A DNA stretch of 64,000 nt. Source: Muraenolepis orangiensis. Lineage: Eukaryota > Chordata > Actinopteri > Gadiformes > Muraenolepididae. Position 1 is the stretch's first letter. Every line of letters begins with the position of its first letter. Under the pieces are notes generated by a model. That model made no database searches and was not told where the DNA came from. It saw only the letters and a list, made by a program, of their open reading frames with translations. Positions 1-11,340 of this stretch are shown in pieces. The translations under genes were made by a program, and so were the position numbers. The stretch lies in assembly GCA_027704905.1 (NCBI GenBank), contig CM051016.1, positions 16,448,038 to 16,512,037 of the forward strand, written 5' to 3'.

Positions 1-963
1 AGTAACAGACCACCACAGACCACCACACAGGCTATCGGTTAAAGGGCCGGTCTAACACGCTTCACGTGAAAAGGCTTAACGTAACTTTGGAACTTTAAGT
101 TCCAAAATAGCGATCAATAATCACCAAATGTCTCTGGCATATGTCTTGTCATTAGCACTTTCACCTGTCAAAATGAAAGTGAAAAGGTGAAAGTGCTAAT
201 GCCAAAACATATGCAAATTAGGTGATTATTGATCGTGGTTTTGTAACTCTTAGTTACGTTAAGTCTTTTCACGTTAAGCGATGCAAAGAAAGATCAAGTC
301 CAAACTCTCAATTCAAATGCACAACAATGCTTAACAAACCCAAGACAGCCATTAACTAATCAGTCAACAAGTGTGTGGAAACAAAATGCACCAACCAGCT
401 CAACGAGACGCAACACTGAGACAAAACCAGCAAAGACAAATGAGTCTCACTCACCAATGATGTTCACTTAAAGACCAAATCCATTCTCCTGTCCTTCTGG
501 ATGAATGGTTCGACCACCATCAGGTCATAAAGATGATCACTTTTCAGATCCAAAATAAGTTCCAATTCCCTGCTCTCTTGTCGGTCCCAAACAGCAACAC
601 TCCCATCAGTAGAGCCTCTTGTGGCTAGTAGAGCCCGTTAGCCACGGGTATCGTTCCCAGTTGCTACACTGAAAATGGCGAACATAACCTGCTTTAACTA
701 CTTGAGTCAGCTCCAGATTGTCAGGTGTTGGACGGCCTCTTTTAATAATGTCCATTTTAACATTAAATGGTCGTCTTGAAAATGGTTCACACAATAATTC
801 CGCCACGACATCATCTTCACCTGTTGCCATTTTGGCGTAAAAAAAACAACGTAGAAAACGTAACACTACGCTAGATCCACTCTCGCGCCAGCCACCACCT
901 TGCACCTTCTAGCTCCATATTGAGCTGCCGGGGAAATCTGAAAGAATACGCCCATTGGCTACA
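1..963 (-). mobile_element. Deletion derivative of the hAT element at 28028-31444
   Basis: On the minus strand this repeats the start of the hAT coding region (606-905 matches the N-terminal part of the transposase, including the stretch before the zinc finger), joined directly to the element's 3' non-coding end (1-600 matches the reverse complement of about 30660-31258). The middle and end of the transposase, roughly 1.9 kb, are missing, so it is non-autonomous. The left boundary lies at or beyond the window edge; the right boundary is where similarity stops at the sequence reading TTGGCTACA near 963. The full copy has another ~390 bp of 5' end that is absent here, so this copy is also truncated. 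Confidence 0.85.
58..280. repeat. Long imperfect hairpin in the hAT 3' region (deleted copy)
   Basis: The stretch starting CGCTTCACGTGAAAAGG is complemented by the stretch ending CTTTTCACGTTAAGCG. Arms of roughly 100 bp include matched blocks around GATCAATAATCACC and GGTGATTATTGATC. The same fold with a longer centre is at 30843-31200. It may be an independent MITE that entered the ancestor of this hAT family. Confidence 0.75.
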
Positions 964-1112
964 TGGTGTGTATATATATATAAATACACACCAGTATACA
1001 CCGAATGGATACCGTTCTGTCTGTAGTTGAACTTATCTGACACACTGGTCATTTTCATTAAACCATACAAGCTAGCAAGCTAGCGGTGACACAACACAAT
1101 CTAAGCACTTAC

Positions 1113-1284
1113 CTCTATACTTGAAGATCAACTTCTCGTAAAATAACTTGTATCCTTTTTCCAGTTTAGACTCCTTCACTGTAGAGTGTTCATTCACTAG
1201 TCGAACCACATCGTCTTGACCGACTTGTGGAAGGTTGTGCAGCGATGTTGTCCAGCGATAACTGTCCGCCATGGTGAATGCCAA
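1113..1284 (-). pseudogene. First exon of a SWIM/YqaJ-type transposon protein (orphan exon)
   Basis: On the minus strand two in-frame ATGs (about 1284 and 1272) open a frame reading MADSYRWTTSLHNLP, then QDDVVRLVNEHS and KGYKLFYEKLI, ending at a strong splice donor (AG followed by GTAAGTGC at 1112). The MADSYRW start and the KGYKLF motif recall the N-terminus of fish proteins with SWIM zinc finger and YqaJ domains that belong to transposon-derived families; that is from memory and tentative. No following exon was found. Degraded antisense copies of the same stretch occur at 2225-2320, 5050-5165, 7065-7175 and, in the other orientation, 36440-36560, so this sequence travels with the repeat units. 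Confidence 0.4.
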
Positions 1285-1589
1285 GGTGACTGCATAAACC
1301 GGAACTAAAGATACACTGCTCCGGCGGGTTCTTCCGGCGTTCTAATCTACTGTGATAAAGGCCTATTGTGCATGTAAATTCAATTATTATTCCAACTTTA
1401 TGTATTTTTTGCATTTCATTTTATAATTCAAGTATTTTAAGTAATTGTGTAAAGGATTATAATTCGACCGTATGGATAAAAATAATGTTGCCGTAATGAT
1501 TTCATAATGATATTATAATGCTTTAACATGGGCTTTTTATCTGTTCTCCAACCAGCGTTTGTTTGGAGCAACGACAGAGTATCCTCAAT

Positions 1590-1681
1590 CATCTTTGTTA
1601 AGATGGATCCTTACAATTTCCTTGGGACCCGGGACAAGCAGTTCAAGAAGGCCATTGTCATGGAGGACACACTGCTCTCGG
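1590..1681 (+). other. Small exon-like segment of unit A
   Basis: The segment reads DKQFKKAIVMEDTLLS in frame and ends at a plausible donor (CTCG followed by GTAAAAAAC). The matching place in unit D (minus strand, about 37323-37400) reads QQEMEKAIAME and ends in a similar donor. Conservation across an inverted duplicate supports a former exon; its protein identity is unknown and the 5' border is uncertain. Confidence 0.35.
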
Positions 1682-2447
1682 TAAAAAACACACATTTGAA
1701 ATTTGAATCTAAATCTATTTGTGGATTGTATTTTCATTAAGCACCTGACTCTATATTCTCTTAATTAATCAACCACCAAATCTTTGTCAACTGTGAGAAG
1801 AAACAATTAGTTATTATATTAATTAAACCGGCGCCATTTAACTTGTATACTGCAGCTATTGACTCCAATAAAACATTGACATTCTTGAATTATCTAATCG
1901 GTATTTTATACAAATTTGGCTAATTTTTCAGTTTTAACTCATTGCCACATGTATGTCACAAGCACTTTAATTTTAAGACAGCTCATATTCACAAGAATAA
2001 CAGGCATTGCCTTTTAGAAAATATACAGCTGCACACTGCATATTAACACGTAAATGAAAAGGTACATTGAAATAATCCAAATCCATCAAGCCTATAGCCT
2101 ATATTAAATACATAGGCATACCTCTGCTCCTACACAAAATCGCCTTCGTTATATGGCGATATATCCGGATAGAGCCACAAGACACAATGTCGGGGAATTG
2201 TATGATTCGGATTTAGACTTCTTCACTGTAGACTCTAGAGTGTTCATTCACTAGTTGAACCACATCGTCTTGACCGACTTTTGGAAGGTTATGCAGCGAT
2301 AACTGTCCGCAATGGTGAATGCATTAACCGGAACTTGGGATACACTGCTTCAGCTATTTTTAATGGGTACTTCCGGCTTTCAACTGTGCCGTGATATAGG
2401 CCTATTAGTATTTGAATGTAATTAATGTGATTTATGCAAATTTTCAG

Positions 2448-3566
2448 AAGTCAGCGGAGGCAGATGAGAAGGTCCCCTCCACGCCAGACCTGCTGCAGGA
2501 TGACCTCACAGTGATGGAGGAGCAGGTCCCCTCCACACCAGACCTGCTGCAGGATGACCTCCCAGTGATGGAGCAGCAGGTCCCCTCCATGCCAGACCTG
2601 CTGCTGGATGACCTCACAGTGATGGAGGAGCAGGTCCCCTCCACACCAGACCTGCTGCAGGATGACCTCCCAGTGATGGAGCAGCAGGTCCCCTCTATGC
2701 CAGACCTGCTGCAGAATGTCCTCCCAGTGATGGAGCAGCAGGTCCCCTCCATGCCAGGCATGCTGCACGATGCCCTCACAGTGATGGAGGAGAAGGTCCG
2801 CAACACACTAGACCTGCTGCAGTATGCCCTCTTAGAGATGGAGGAGCAGGTCCCCTCCACGCCAGACCTGCTGCAGGATGCCCTCGCAGTGATGGAGGAG
2901 CAGGTCCCCTCCACACCAGACCTGCTGCAGGAAGTCCTCCGAGTGATGGAGGGGAAGGTCATGGCCACACTAGAGCTGCTGCAGTATGCCCTCACAGTGC
3001 TGGAGGAGCAGATCCTCTCCACGCCAGACCTGCTGCAGGATGACCTCACAGTGATGGAGGAGCAGATCCCCTCTATGCCAGACTCCATGCCAGACCAGCA
3101 GCAGGATGTCCTCCCAGGGATGAAGGAGATGGTCCTCGCCACACTAGACCTGCTGCAGGATGACTTCACAGTGATGGAGCAGCAGGTCCCCTCCATGCCA
3201 GACCTGCTGCTGGATGACCTCACAGTGATGGAGGAGCAGGTCCCCTCCACGCCAGACCTGCTGCTGGATGACCTCACAGTGATGGAGGAGCAGGTCCCCT
3301 CCACGCCAGACCTGCTGCAGGATGACCTCACAGTGATGGAGGAGCAGGTCCCCTCTATGCCAGACCTGCTGCAGAATGTCCTCCCAGTGATGGAGCAGCA
3401 GGTCCCCTCCATGCCAGACCTGCTGCTGGATGACCTCACAGTGATGGAGGAGCAGGTCCCCTCCACACCAGACCTGCTGCTGGATGACCTCACAGTGATG
3501 GAGGAGCAGGTCCCTCCACCGACCGCTGGGACCACAGGAGGGGAGGTCCCGCCACATCCACACATG
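2448..3566 (+). CDS. Exon of 54-bp tandem repeats encoding an 18-residue acidic repeat (unit A)
   Basis: The exon is bounded by an acceptor (TTTTCAG before 2448) and a donor (GTGAGT from 3567), is 1119 bp (373 codons), and stays open throughout. After a short head (KSAEADEK) it has 19 units of consensus VPSTPDLLQDDLTVMEEQ, one of them expanded by four residues, then a proline-rich tail. Each unit has a proline cap followed by a leucine-rich acidic stretch predicted to be helical. The reading frame begins upstream at 2412 (MNVINVIYANFQ), but the acceptor suggests that part is intron. No signal peptide or known domain was recognised. The copies at 5273-5585, 7302-7572 and 35679-36324 have 5, 5 and 11 units. 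The host gene and its function are unidentified; it may be a family exon or a decayed one kept open by its repeat structure. Confidence 0.5.
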
Positions 3567-3861
3567 GTGAGTCGTGTTGTGAGGGCTAGTGTATACCAAG
3601 TGGATGGAAGTCATACTGTTCACTGCACTTTAGGGAAAGGTGTGGGATTTTATTTAGTGACTTTCTCCTACTCCTCATTTCCATGCTATAGGACAGTGAG
3701 ATGGATCTGCGGATAGCTTCATATTAAATTCAGGTGTACAGATGTTTAAAATGAATTACTTGTAAATTGCGCTATTTGAGCACAACAAACTCAACCCACA
3801 TGAGGACATCCCTGTCCATATATAGAACTATGGTTATATACAATTCACTGCATATAAGGGC

Positions 3862-4020
3862 GGCAGTATAGCTCAGGAGGTAGAGCGGTCGCCGCACAAC
3901 CAGATAATAAATAGCTGACTGATGCTCCTAATACTAGGATGGGTTAAATGCAGAAAAATTCCTTTCGTTGTGCTGTACACTTCCACATTTGAATAATAAT
4001 AATTATTATTATTATTATTA
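3862..4020 (+). repeat. tRNA-derived SINE remnant inside unit A
   Basis: Contains a tRNA-like A-box region (AGCTCAGGAGGTAGAG) but the B-box part is replaced by unrelated sequence; it ends in an ATT microsatellite. The same relic sits at the same place in unit B (5877-6040) and, inverted, in unit D (35215-35390), so it predates the duplications. Complete relatives are at 46295-46545 and 49370-49575. Confidence 0.65.
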
Positions 4021-4117
4021 TATAAAACAAGACGTCCTTCAGATCCATGGTTTAGACACTTGAAAAAAAAGGATGGCTTGTTGGCTACGACTACAATTAG
4101 TATTTTCTTTTTCCTAG

Positions 4118-4224
4118 GTGAGGACGGCCTGTTGGATAAACCTCACCCTGAGGAGAAGAAGGAAGGCGGATTTGGCGCTGGCTTCCGGAGAGCCACACGG
4201 AGGAGGATCGGCACCTTTTTCAAA
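4118..4224 (+). other. Short basic exon of unit A
   Basis: Acceptor TTTTTCCTAG precedes 4118 and a donor-like GTATGC follows 4224. The frame reads GEDGLLDKPHPEEKKEGG then GFGAGFRRATRRRIGTFFK: an acidic/lysine head and a glycine/arginine tail. Unit B (6134-6243) has one extra lysine codon and otherwise near identity, and unit D (about 35014-35123, minus) keeps most of it. I do not recognise the protein. Confidence 0.45.
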
Positions 4225-5272
4225 GTATGCGACATTGAACTTGCAGCCTCGACTCCGTATCGGATCATTTATATAACACATTACAACAAGTGCTATGAGT
4301 ATTGAAGACCAATCTCCACTGGGGTATAAAGATATGGCAATACAGAACTACAACAGGTGTAGTTCCCGCCAGTCACGTGACTGGATATTAATTACAGCCA
4401 TTGAGGATGACTTGGAGAGTTTGAATGAGGACTAACGTCATGGCTTTAGGACTACATTCAGACATGGTGGCAGACATGAGGAAACACGGTCTGTGGTCTG
4501 AATTATTATCTCAGGGTGGATTGTTCTGAATATGATCGTTTCTGACCCATACCACGTTCATTAACGGCTCTTTTTTCCCTTTTTGTTTTCATTGTATATT
4601 TTCCTCCAAGTTTACAAGCTTAAAATACCGAGCACTGGTCCCAAGTAGGGCTGGGCGATATGGACCAAAAATCATATCCCGGTATTTTTAGGCTGCATCG
4701 CGATATACGATATATATCGGTATTTTATACGAATTCGGCTAATTTTTCAGTTTTAACTCAATGCCACATGTATGATGTCACAAGCACTTTTATTTTAAGA
4801 CGACTCATATTCACAAGAATAACAGGCATTGCCTTTTAGAAAATATACAGCTGCACACTGCATATTAACACGTAAATGAAAAGGTACATTGAAATAATCC
4901 AAATCCATCAAGCCTATAGCCTATATTAAATACATAGGCATACCTCTGCTCCTACACAAAATCGCCTTTGTTATATGGCGATATATCCAGATAGAGCCAC
5001 AAGACACAATGTCGGGGAATTGTATGATTCGGATTTAGACTTCTTCACTGTAGACTCTAGAGTGTTCATTCACTAGTTGAACCACATCGTCTTGACCGAC
5101 TTTTGGAAGGTTATGCAGCGATGTTGTCCAGCGATAACTGTCTGCAATGGTGAATGCATTAACCGGAACTTGGGATACACTGCTTCAGCGATTTTTAACG
5201 GGTACTTCCGGCTTTAAACTGTGCCGTGATTAGTATTTGAATGTAATTAATGTGATTTATTAAAATTTTCAG

Positions 5273-5585
5273 AAGTCAGCGGAGGCAGATGAGAAGGTCC
5301 CCTCCACGCCAGACCTGCTGCAGGATGACCTCACAGTGATGGAGGAGCAGGTCCCCTCCACGTCAGACCTGCAGCAGGATATCCTCACAGGATTGGAGGG
5401 GAAGGTCATGGCCACACTAGAGCTGCTGCAGTATGCCTTCTTAGAGATGGAGGAGCAGGTCCCCTCCATGCCAGACCTGCTGCAGGATCTCACAGTGATG
5501 GAGGGGAAGGTGATGGCCACACTAGAGCTGCTGCAGGATGCCCTCACAGTGATGGAGGAGCAGGTCCCCGCCACATCCACACATG
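5273..5585 (+). CDS. 54-bp repeat exon, unit B (5 units)
   Basis: Acceptor TTTTCAG before 5273 and donor GTGAGT after 5585 are at the same places as in unit A. It is open from KSAEADEK through five repeats to a tail reading VPATSTH. Length is 313 bp, so its exit phase differs from unit A, whose tail was remodelled; the two copies cannot both keep the same downstream frame. Partial and of unknown function. Confidence 0.45.
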
Positions 5586-6133
5586 GTGAGTCGTGTTGTG
5601 AGGGCTAGTGTATACCAAGTGGATGGAAGTCATACTGTTCACTGCACTTTAGGGAAAGGTGTGGGATTTTAATTAGTAACTTTCTCCAGCTCCTCATTTC
5701 CATGCTATAGGACCGTGAGATGGATCTGTGGATAGATTCATATTCAATTCAAGTGTACAGATGTTTAAGATTAATTACTTGTAAATTGCGCTATTTGAGC
5801 ACAACAAACTCAACCCACATGAGGACATCCCTGTCCATATATAGAACTATGGTTATATACAATTCACTGCATATAAGGGCGGCAGTATAGCTCAGGAGGT
5901 AGAGCGGTCGCCGCACAACCAGATAATAAATAGCTGACCGCTGCTCCTAATACTAGGATGGGTTAAATGCAGAAAAATTCCTTTCGTTGTGCTGTACACT
6001 GACACATTTGAATAATAATAATAATTATTATTACATAAAACAAGACGTCCTTCAGATCCATGGTTTAGACACTTGAAAAAAAAAAAGGATGGCTTGTTGG
6101 CTACGACTACAATTAGTATTTTCTTTTTCCTAG

Positions 6134-6243
6134 GTGAGGACGGCCTGTTGGATAAACCTCACCCTGAGGAGAAGAAGAAGGAAGGTGGATTTGGCGCTGG
6201 CTTCCAGAGAGCCATACGGAGGAGGATCGGCACCTTTTTCAAA
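6134..6243 (+). other. Short basic exon of unit B
   Basis: Same acceptor and donor as 4118-4224, with a GAAGAAGAAGAAGG stretch adding one lysine codon and a few substitutions. Identity of the protein is unknown. Confidence 0.4.
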
Positions 6244-6739
6244 GTATGCGACATTGAACTTGCAGCCTCGACTCCGTATCGGATCATTTATATAACGCAT
6301 TACAACAAGTGCTATGAGTATTGAAGACCAATCTCCACTGGGGTATAAAGATATGGCAATACAGAACTACAACAGGTGTAGTCCCCGCCAGTCACGTGAC
6401 TGGATATTAATTACAGCCATTGAGGATGACTTGGAGAGTTTGAATGAGGACTAACATCATGGCTTTAGGACTACATTCAGACATGGTGGCAGACATGAGG
6501 AAACACGGTCTGTGGTCTGAATTATTATCTCCGGGTGGATTGTTCTGAATATGATCGTTTCTGACCCATACCACGTTCATTAACGGCTGTTTTTTCCCTT
6601 TTTGTTTTCATTGTATATTTTCCTCCAAGTTTACAAGCTTAAAATACCGAGCACTGGTCCCAAGTAGGGCTGGGCGATATGGATCAAAAATCATATCCCG
6701 GGATTTTTCGGCTGCATCGCGATATATGATATATATCGG

Positions 6740-7574
6740 TATTTTATACGAATTCGGCTAATTTTTCAGTTTTAACTCAATGCCACATGTATGATGTACA
6801 TTTGATGTAGCACTTTTATTTTAAGACAGCTCATATTCACAAGAATAACAGGCATTGCCTTTTAGAAAATATACAGCTGCACACTACATATTAACACGTA
6901 AATGAAAAGGTACATTGAAATTATCCAAATCCATCAAGCCTATAGCCTATATTAAATACATAGGCATACCTCTGCTCCTACACAAAATTGCCTTCGTTAT
7001 ATGGCGTTATATCCAGATAGAGCCACAAGACACAATGTCGGGTAATTGTATGATTCGGATTTAGACTTCTTCACAGTAGAGTGTTCATTCACTAGTTGAA
7101 CCACATCGTCTTGACCGACGTTTGGAAGGTTATGCAGCGATGTTGTCCAGTGATAACTGTCTGCAATGGTGAATGCATTAACCGGAACTTGGGATACACT
7201 GCTTCAGCGATTTTTAACGAGTACTTCCGGCTTTCAACTGTGCCGTGATATAGGCCTATTTGTATTTGAATGTAATTAATGTGATTTATTCAAATTTTCA
7301 GAAATGGTCCCTCCATGCCAGACCTGCGACAGGATATCCTCTCAGTGATAGAGATGGTCCTCGCCACACTAGACCTGCTGCAGTATTCCATCTTAGAGAT
7401 GGAGGAGCAGGTTCCTGCCATGCCAGGCGTGCTGCAGGATCTCACAGTGATGGAGGAGAAGGTCCGCAACACACAATACCTGCTGCAGTATGCCCTCTTA
7501 GAGATGGAGGAGCAGGTCCCCTCCACGCCAGACCTGCTGCATGATGTCCTCGCAGTGATGGAGGGGAAGGTCGT
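6740..7574 (+). repeat. Unit C of the duplicated family, truncated
   Basis: Third direct copy, carrying the antisense MADSYRW relic (7065-7175) and the start of the repeat exon (7302-7572, five units, acceptor present). It stops inside the fifth unit where a LINE begins and does not resume on the far side, so the insertion was accompanied by loss of the rest or followed by a rearrangement. Confidence 0.7.
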
Positions 7575-8000
7575 GGGATCATGGATCATGTATTGACACA
7601 TTTGAGAAAAAGCTAGCTGAACTTTATAACTACACAGCAGCAGAAATGCTCTTTGTATGTGGAGATTTTAACATTGATTTGCTGAACCCACAAGAACACA
7701 ATGCAACTACAGAATTTATTAATTCTATGTATAGCAACAGTTATATCCTACATCACACGACCAACCAGAATAACATCACACTGTGCTACACTCATTGACA
7801 ACATATTCACAAATGTTATGGATAGGAAAGTAATAAGTGGAATATTAATAAATGACAAGTGATCACCTGCCAGTCTTTGCAACGATACAGAACTGTACTA
7901 GGATCAAAAAAGACACCAGAACAGTCACAATTACAGACACAAAACACCAGAGTCTGTCAATTCTCTTAAAGAAGAATTATCTAAACAAGACTGGAACAAA

Positions 8001-9551
8001 GTGTATGTACCAGATGTAAATGAAGCCTATGAATCATTTCTACATATTCTATCAGGGCTGTATGAAAAACATTGTCCTTGTGTAAAGAAAATAGTGAAAC
8101 AAAAATATGCTGAAAAACCATGGATCACTAAGGGAATATTAAATGCATGTAAAACAAAAAATGAATTATATAAATACTTCTTAAAGAATAGATCAGTCTC
8201 TACTGATCTATTCTTTAAGAAGTATTTATATAACAAACTAGACAAACTAACAAAGATAATACGATGTAGCAAAATGGATCATTACAACAAATTATTGGAG
8301 GATAACAAAAATAACATTAAAAACACATGGAATGTATTAAATACCATTATTAAAAAAGGAAATGGAAAGGCACAATACCCAAACAGTTTTCTGTCAAAAA
8401 CGATACAGTAATTTATGACGTGACCTCAGTTGCTGAAGAATTCAATAAGTACTTTGTCAATGTTGGTCCTTGTCTAGCTGGGGAAATTCCAAATACTGGT
8501 AGTAGTGAAGGTGTAGAAAGTAAAGATATATATGTGAAGGAAACTATATTCTTAAGAGGGACTGATGAAAATGAAATTATTGACACTGTTAAGAAACTTA
8601 AGAGTAAAAGGTCTACAGACTGTCATGATATTGACATGTATACAGTTAAAAACATTATTGAATGTATAGCCAAACCACTAACTCACATCTGTAATCAGTC
8701 AATACAAACCGGTGTATTTCCAAATAAAATGAAAACTGCTAAAGTCATACCAATACACAAATCTGGAGATAAACATGTACTGTCAAACTATAGACCGATT
8801 TCATTGCTCTCACAGTTTTCTAAAATACTGGAAAAAATCTACTATACAAGACTAAATGACTTCATCACCAAACATAACATACTCTATGAACAACAATATG
8901 GTTTCAGAGCAAACAGAACCACATCATTTGCAGTTATAAAATGTATGGAACACATTACTAAGGCAATAGAAAAGAAAGAATATGCAATAGGGATATTTCT
9001 GGACCTTAAAAAAGCATTTGACACGGTTGACCATGAATTATTAATGAAAAAACTACAGAGATATGGCATTAGAGGTGTTGCACTATCATGGCTATCCAGC
9101 TACCTACATAACAGGGAACAGTATGTTGAACTACAAAGCCATAAATCACAACTACTGCAGGTTACATGTACAGGGCTCTGTCTTGGGGGCATTACTATTT
9201 ATTCTGTACATTAACAATATATGTGAAGTATCAAAAACGATTAAAACCATTCTTTTTGCAGACGACACAAGTCTACTCTGCTGTGGGGAAAATTTAGAAC
9301 AGCTATTGGTCACAATGGAAAAGGAACTGAGCAGGATGAAGATCTGGTTTGACCAAAATAAATTAACATTGAACGCAAGCAAAACCAAACTCAGAATATT
9401 TGTTAATCGATCGACCAATACAGAGAAGAAACTCACTATAAATGGCGTCCAATTAGAAAGAGTATCGGAAATAAAATTCCTTGGAGTAATCATAGACAAT
9501 AAATTAAGTTGGAAACCACATATATCAGAGCCAAAATATCCAAATCAATAG
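8001..9551 (+). pseudogene. LINE endonuclease-linker and reverse transcriptase, frameshifted
   Basis: Three overlapping open stretches make up one former polyprotein: 8001-8411 (linker after the endonuclease), 8420-9214 (RT fingers and palm up to the STYLHNREQ region) and 9063-9551 (second half of the palm with FADD and the thumb). A stop at about 8409 and a shift near 9175 just before the expected PQGSVLGP motif inactivate it. A later piece, 9639-10073, encodes the C-terminal region (FILQKRAIRVI, then LPHNIQGFF). The central aspartates of the FADD box are intact. Confidence 0.7.
8166..8233. repeat. Perfect 32-bp inverted repeat inside the LINE coding region
   Basis: Left arm 8166-8197 and right arm 8202-8233 are exact reverse complements with a 4-nt loop (CTCT). 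The arms encode YKYFLKNRS on entry and TDLFFKKYLYN on exit, keeping the frame open. Confidence 0.9.
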
Positions 9552-10475
9552 CAATTCTGAATAAAGCCAAATACCTTATTAATCAAGCTTCCTTGTTTAT
9601 GCTGTACTGCTCCTTCATACTTCCATACATGATGTATTGTGTGGAAGTTTGGGGGAACACATAAAACAAATACACATCCTATCTTCATCCTGCAAAAAAG
9701 AGCCATACGAGTTATACATAAAACTACGTACAGAGAACCAACAAATAAATTATTTATCAAACTAAAAACACTAAAACTACAAGACCTGGTTGACTATAAA
9801 ACTATTCAAATTATGTTCAAAGCCGCAAATCAACAATTACCTCATAATATTCAGGGATTTTTCACACGGAGAGAAAGCATGCACATGTTGAGAGGAAACT
9901 GCATTTTCAAAAAACCACCCGTACGAACAAATGCCAAACTTCATTGCATCTCATCAAAAGGTGTTAGTCTGTGGAATGACTGTACTGATGCACTGAAATA
10001 TCGTACAAGTCTATCTAAACTGAAAGTATTATTTGGGAGCCAAATCGTTAATGGTTATGAACAGGACCTGTAAAATCCCATTTGTTATTTCTTGTAATTG
10101 TAAAGTAATTTCTTTCTGATTGTTTCGTAGAAAAACAAAAAACAAACAAATTAACAAGACAAACATGTCGCTGATGACGATGACCTAATATTTTATTTAA
10201 AAGGAAAATGTATGCTAGAGGGGGTAGGACCAGAAAAGTTTTTTTAAGCTTCTTCTTGCCCCTGTTGAACATGACAGACTATTTGAGAATTATTATTGTT
10301 TTTTTAATTTTTAATTTTTTGTATTATAAGTTTTTTTTTGTACATTGTTATAATTATTATTATGAGTGAGAAGGGGAGGGAAAAAAGAAAAAAAAAAAGA
10401 ATATATATATATTATTATTATTGTTGTATGTTTTGTTTCTGACATGTTCAATAAAGAAAAGAAAAAAAAAATACC

Positions 10476-11200
10476 GTGTTTTTCACCTTGGAGGGGGGTG
10501 ACAACACGAGACGTCTCTGTGTGGGATGAAAACTTAAGTTCCCCTCACTCGGACACTGGCACGCAATAAGCCAGTGTAAGTGTCCACGACGAGCAGGGAT
10601 ACCTATGTGTTTTTCACCTTGGTGAAACACGAGAGACATTTCTCTGTGATGGAAATCTACGTTCCCCTACGCACACGGCCAGCAATATGCCATCCGCCTC
10701 CTCCCCCTGGCCATTGGATTCAGCGCCCCTGGCTCATCCACGTAGGAGGACATTCACGTTGGGTGCAGCTGATCGGATGTTGACGCCGGGTGGCCAAAGA
10801 CCAGAACCAAAGACCCCGAGGGGAGAGAGCTTCCCCACGACCGTTTCTGCGGTCCCACCTCAACACCTCCAGACACTGCCCTGGCTAAAGTGAGCCAGTC
10901 TCTCTCAGACTAAAGCAAACCAGCCCCTGCTCAGAGGCACAGAGACAAACAATTATGGCACCCAGGCCACCGTTAACCGTCCCTGGAAGGAGGATCCCCC
11001 ACTTTGCGTTCCTTCTCAAGGTTTCTTCCTTCATCATAAAAGGAGTTGGTCCTTGCCCTTAGTGGGGGCTGGGGTTAGGGGGTGCCATAATTACTTGCCC
11101 TGAGTTTTCCAACCTTGTTGCTGGTCACCACCAACCCCCTGAGCACACACAGACTCCACACGCTGCTTCTCAGACACAGGTGCTGAGCCTGGTGAGTGGT
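10476..11200. other. Unclassified repeat-rich stretch
   Basis: No convincing gene. Two imperfect direct copies of about 60 bp (10480-10545 and 10608-10668) share GTGTTTTTCACCTTGG and ACACGAGA, suggesting a local tandem duplication of an old repeat. From 10960 the text (TTCTCAAGGTTTCTTCC, AGGAGTTGGTCC) resembles a widespread fish interspersed repeat tail. Short open frames look incidental. Confidence 0.4.
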
Positions 11201-11202
11201 AG

Positions 11203-11340
11203 AAGGAGCACAAGGACTACAACAGTGAACTCCAGGAGGCTGAGAAGTGGCTCCTGCCGATGTCCAGCCGCCTGGTGACCTCTGACTCCATGCAGACCAG
11301 CAGCATGGAGACAGCGACCCAGCAGCTGGCTCTCTATAAG
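11203..11340 (+). pseudogene. Spectrin-repeat exon resembling nesprin
   Basis: The 46-codon stretch after an acceptor-like GTGGTAG reads EAEKWLLPMSSRLVTSDS and then SSMETATQQLALYK. An aromatic-rich helix with WL and a following QLALYK is typical of a spectrin repeat, and the wording is close to what I recall of SYNE1/SYNE2. The exon ends at AAG before GTCTGG, a poor donor. Together with 12267-12350 it looks like two neighbouring exons of a nesprin relative stranded among repeats; no other exons were found, so a partial duplicate or pseudogene is more likely than an active gene. Confidence 0.45.

Larger units (their letters stand above)
1365..4700 (+). repeat. Unit A of a gene-like duplicated family
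   Basis: About 3.3 kb that recurs, shortened, as unit B (4700-6740), unit C (6740-7574) and inverted unit D (34990-37445). Shared landmarks in order are a small exon near 1600-1680, an A/T-rich spacer, an antisense relic of the MADSYRW exon, the 54-bp repeat exon, a tRNA-like SINE head near 3862, a short basic exon at 4118-4224 and a tail reading GGGCTGGGCGATATGG near 4650. Adjacent same-direction copies indicate tandem duplication; most length variation is in the repeat exon. Unit A lacks the THAP segment kept in unit D. Confidence 0.75.
4700..6740 (+). repeat. Unit B of the duplicated family
   Basis: Direct duplicate of unit A; both start with the stretch around ATCGGTATTTTATACGAATTCGG and share non-coding as well as exon-like sequence. 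It is about 0.8 kb shorter than A from this shared start, mainly because its 54-bp repeat exon has only 5 units. The SINE relic (5877) and short basic exon (6134-6243) are retained. Confidence 0.75.
7573..10475 (+). mobile_element. 5'-truncated non-LTR retrotransposon (Jockey-superfamily-like)
   Basis: Begins inside the apurinic endonuclease-like domain (CGDFNIDLL near 7660), continues through reverse transcriptase and ends in an A-rich tail with AATAAAG near 10450. RT landmarks are NYRPISLL (about 8790), GIFLDLKKAFDTVDH (about 8985), LGGITIYSV/LLFILYINN (9185-9215) and FADDTSLL (9260), then FLGVIIDNKLSWK (9480). FADD and the FNKYFVNVGP lead suggest a Crack/Daphne-type clade; the clade is uncertain. 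Several frameshifts break the frame, so it is dead. Confidence 0.75.

Noticed and set aside
2444..3565. Long cysteine/serine-rich reverse frame over the 54-bp array
   Set aside because: It is the antisense of a codon-multiple repeat, has no splice sites of its own and no distinct ends; the forward exon with acceptor and donor explains the openness.
3865..3940. tRNA gene
   Set aside because: Only the A-box half is tRNA-like and the same head recurs with LINE-like tails at 46295, 49370, 51280 and 56805; these are SINEs.
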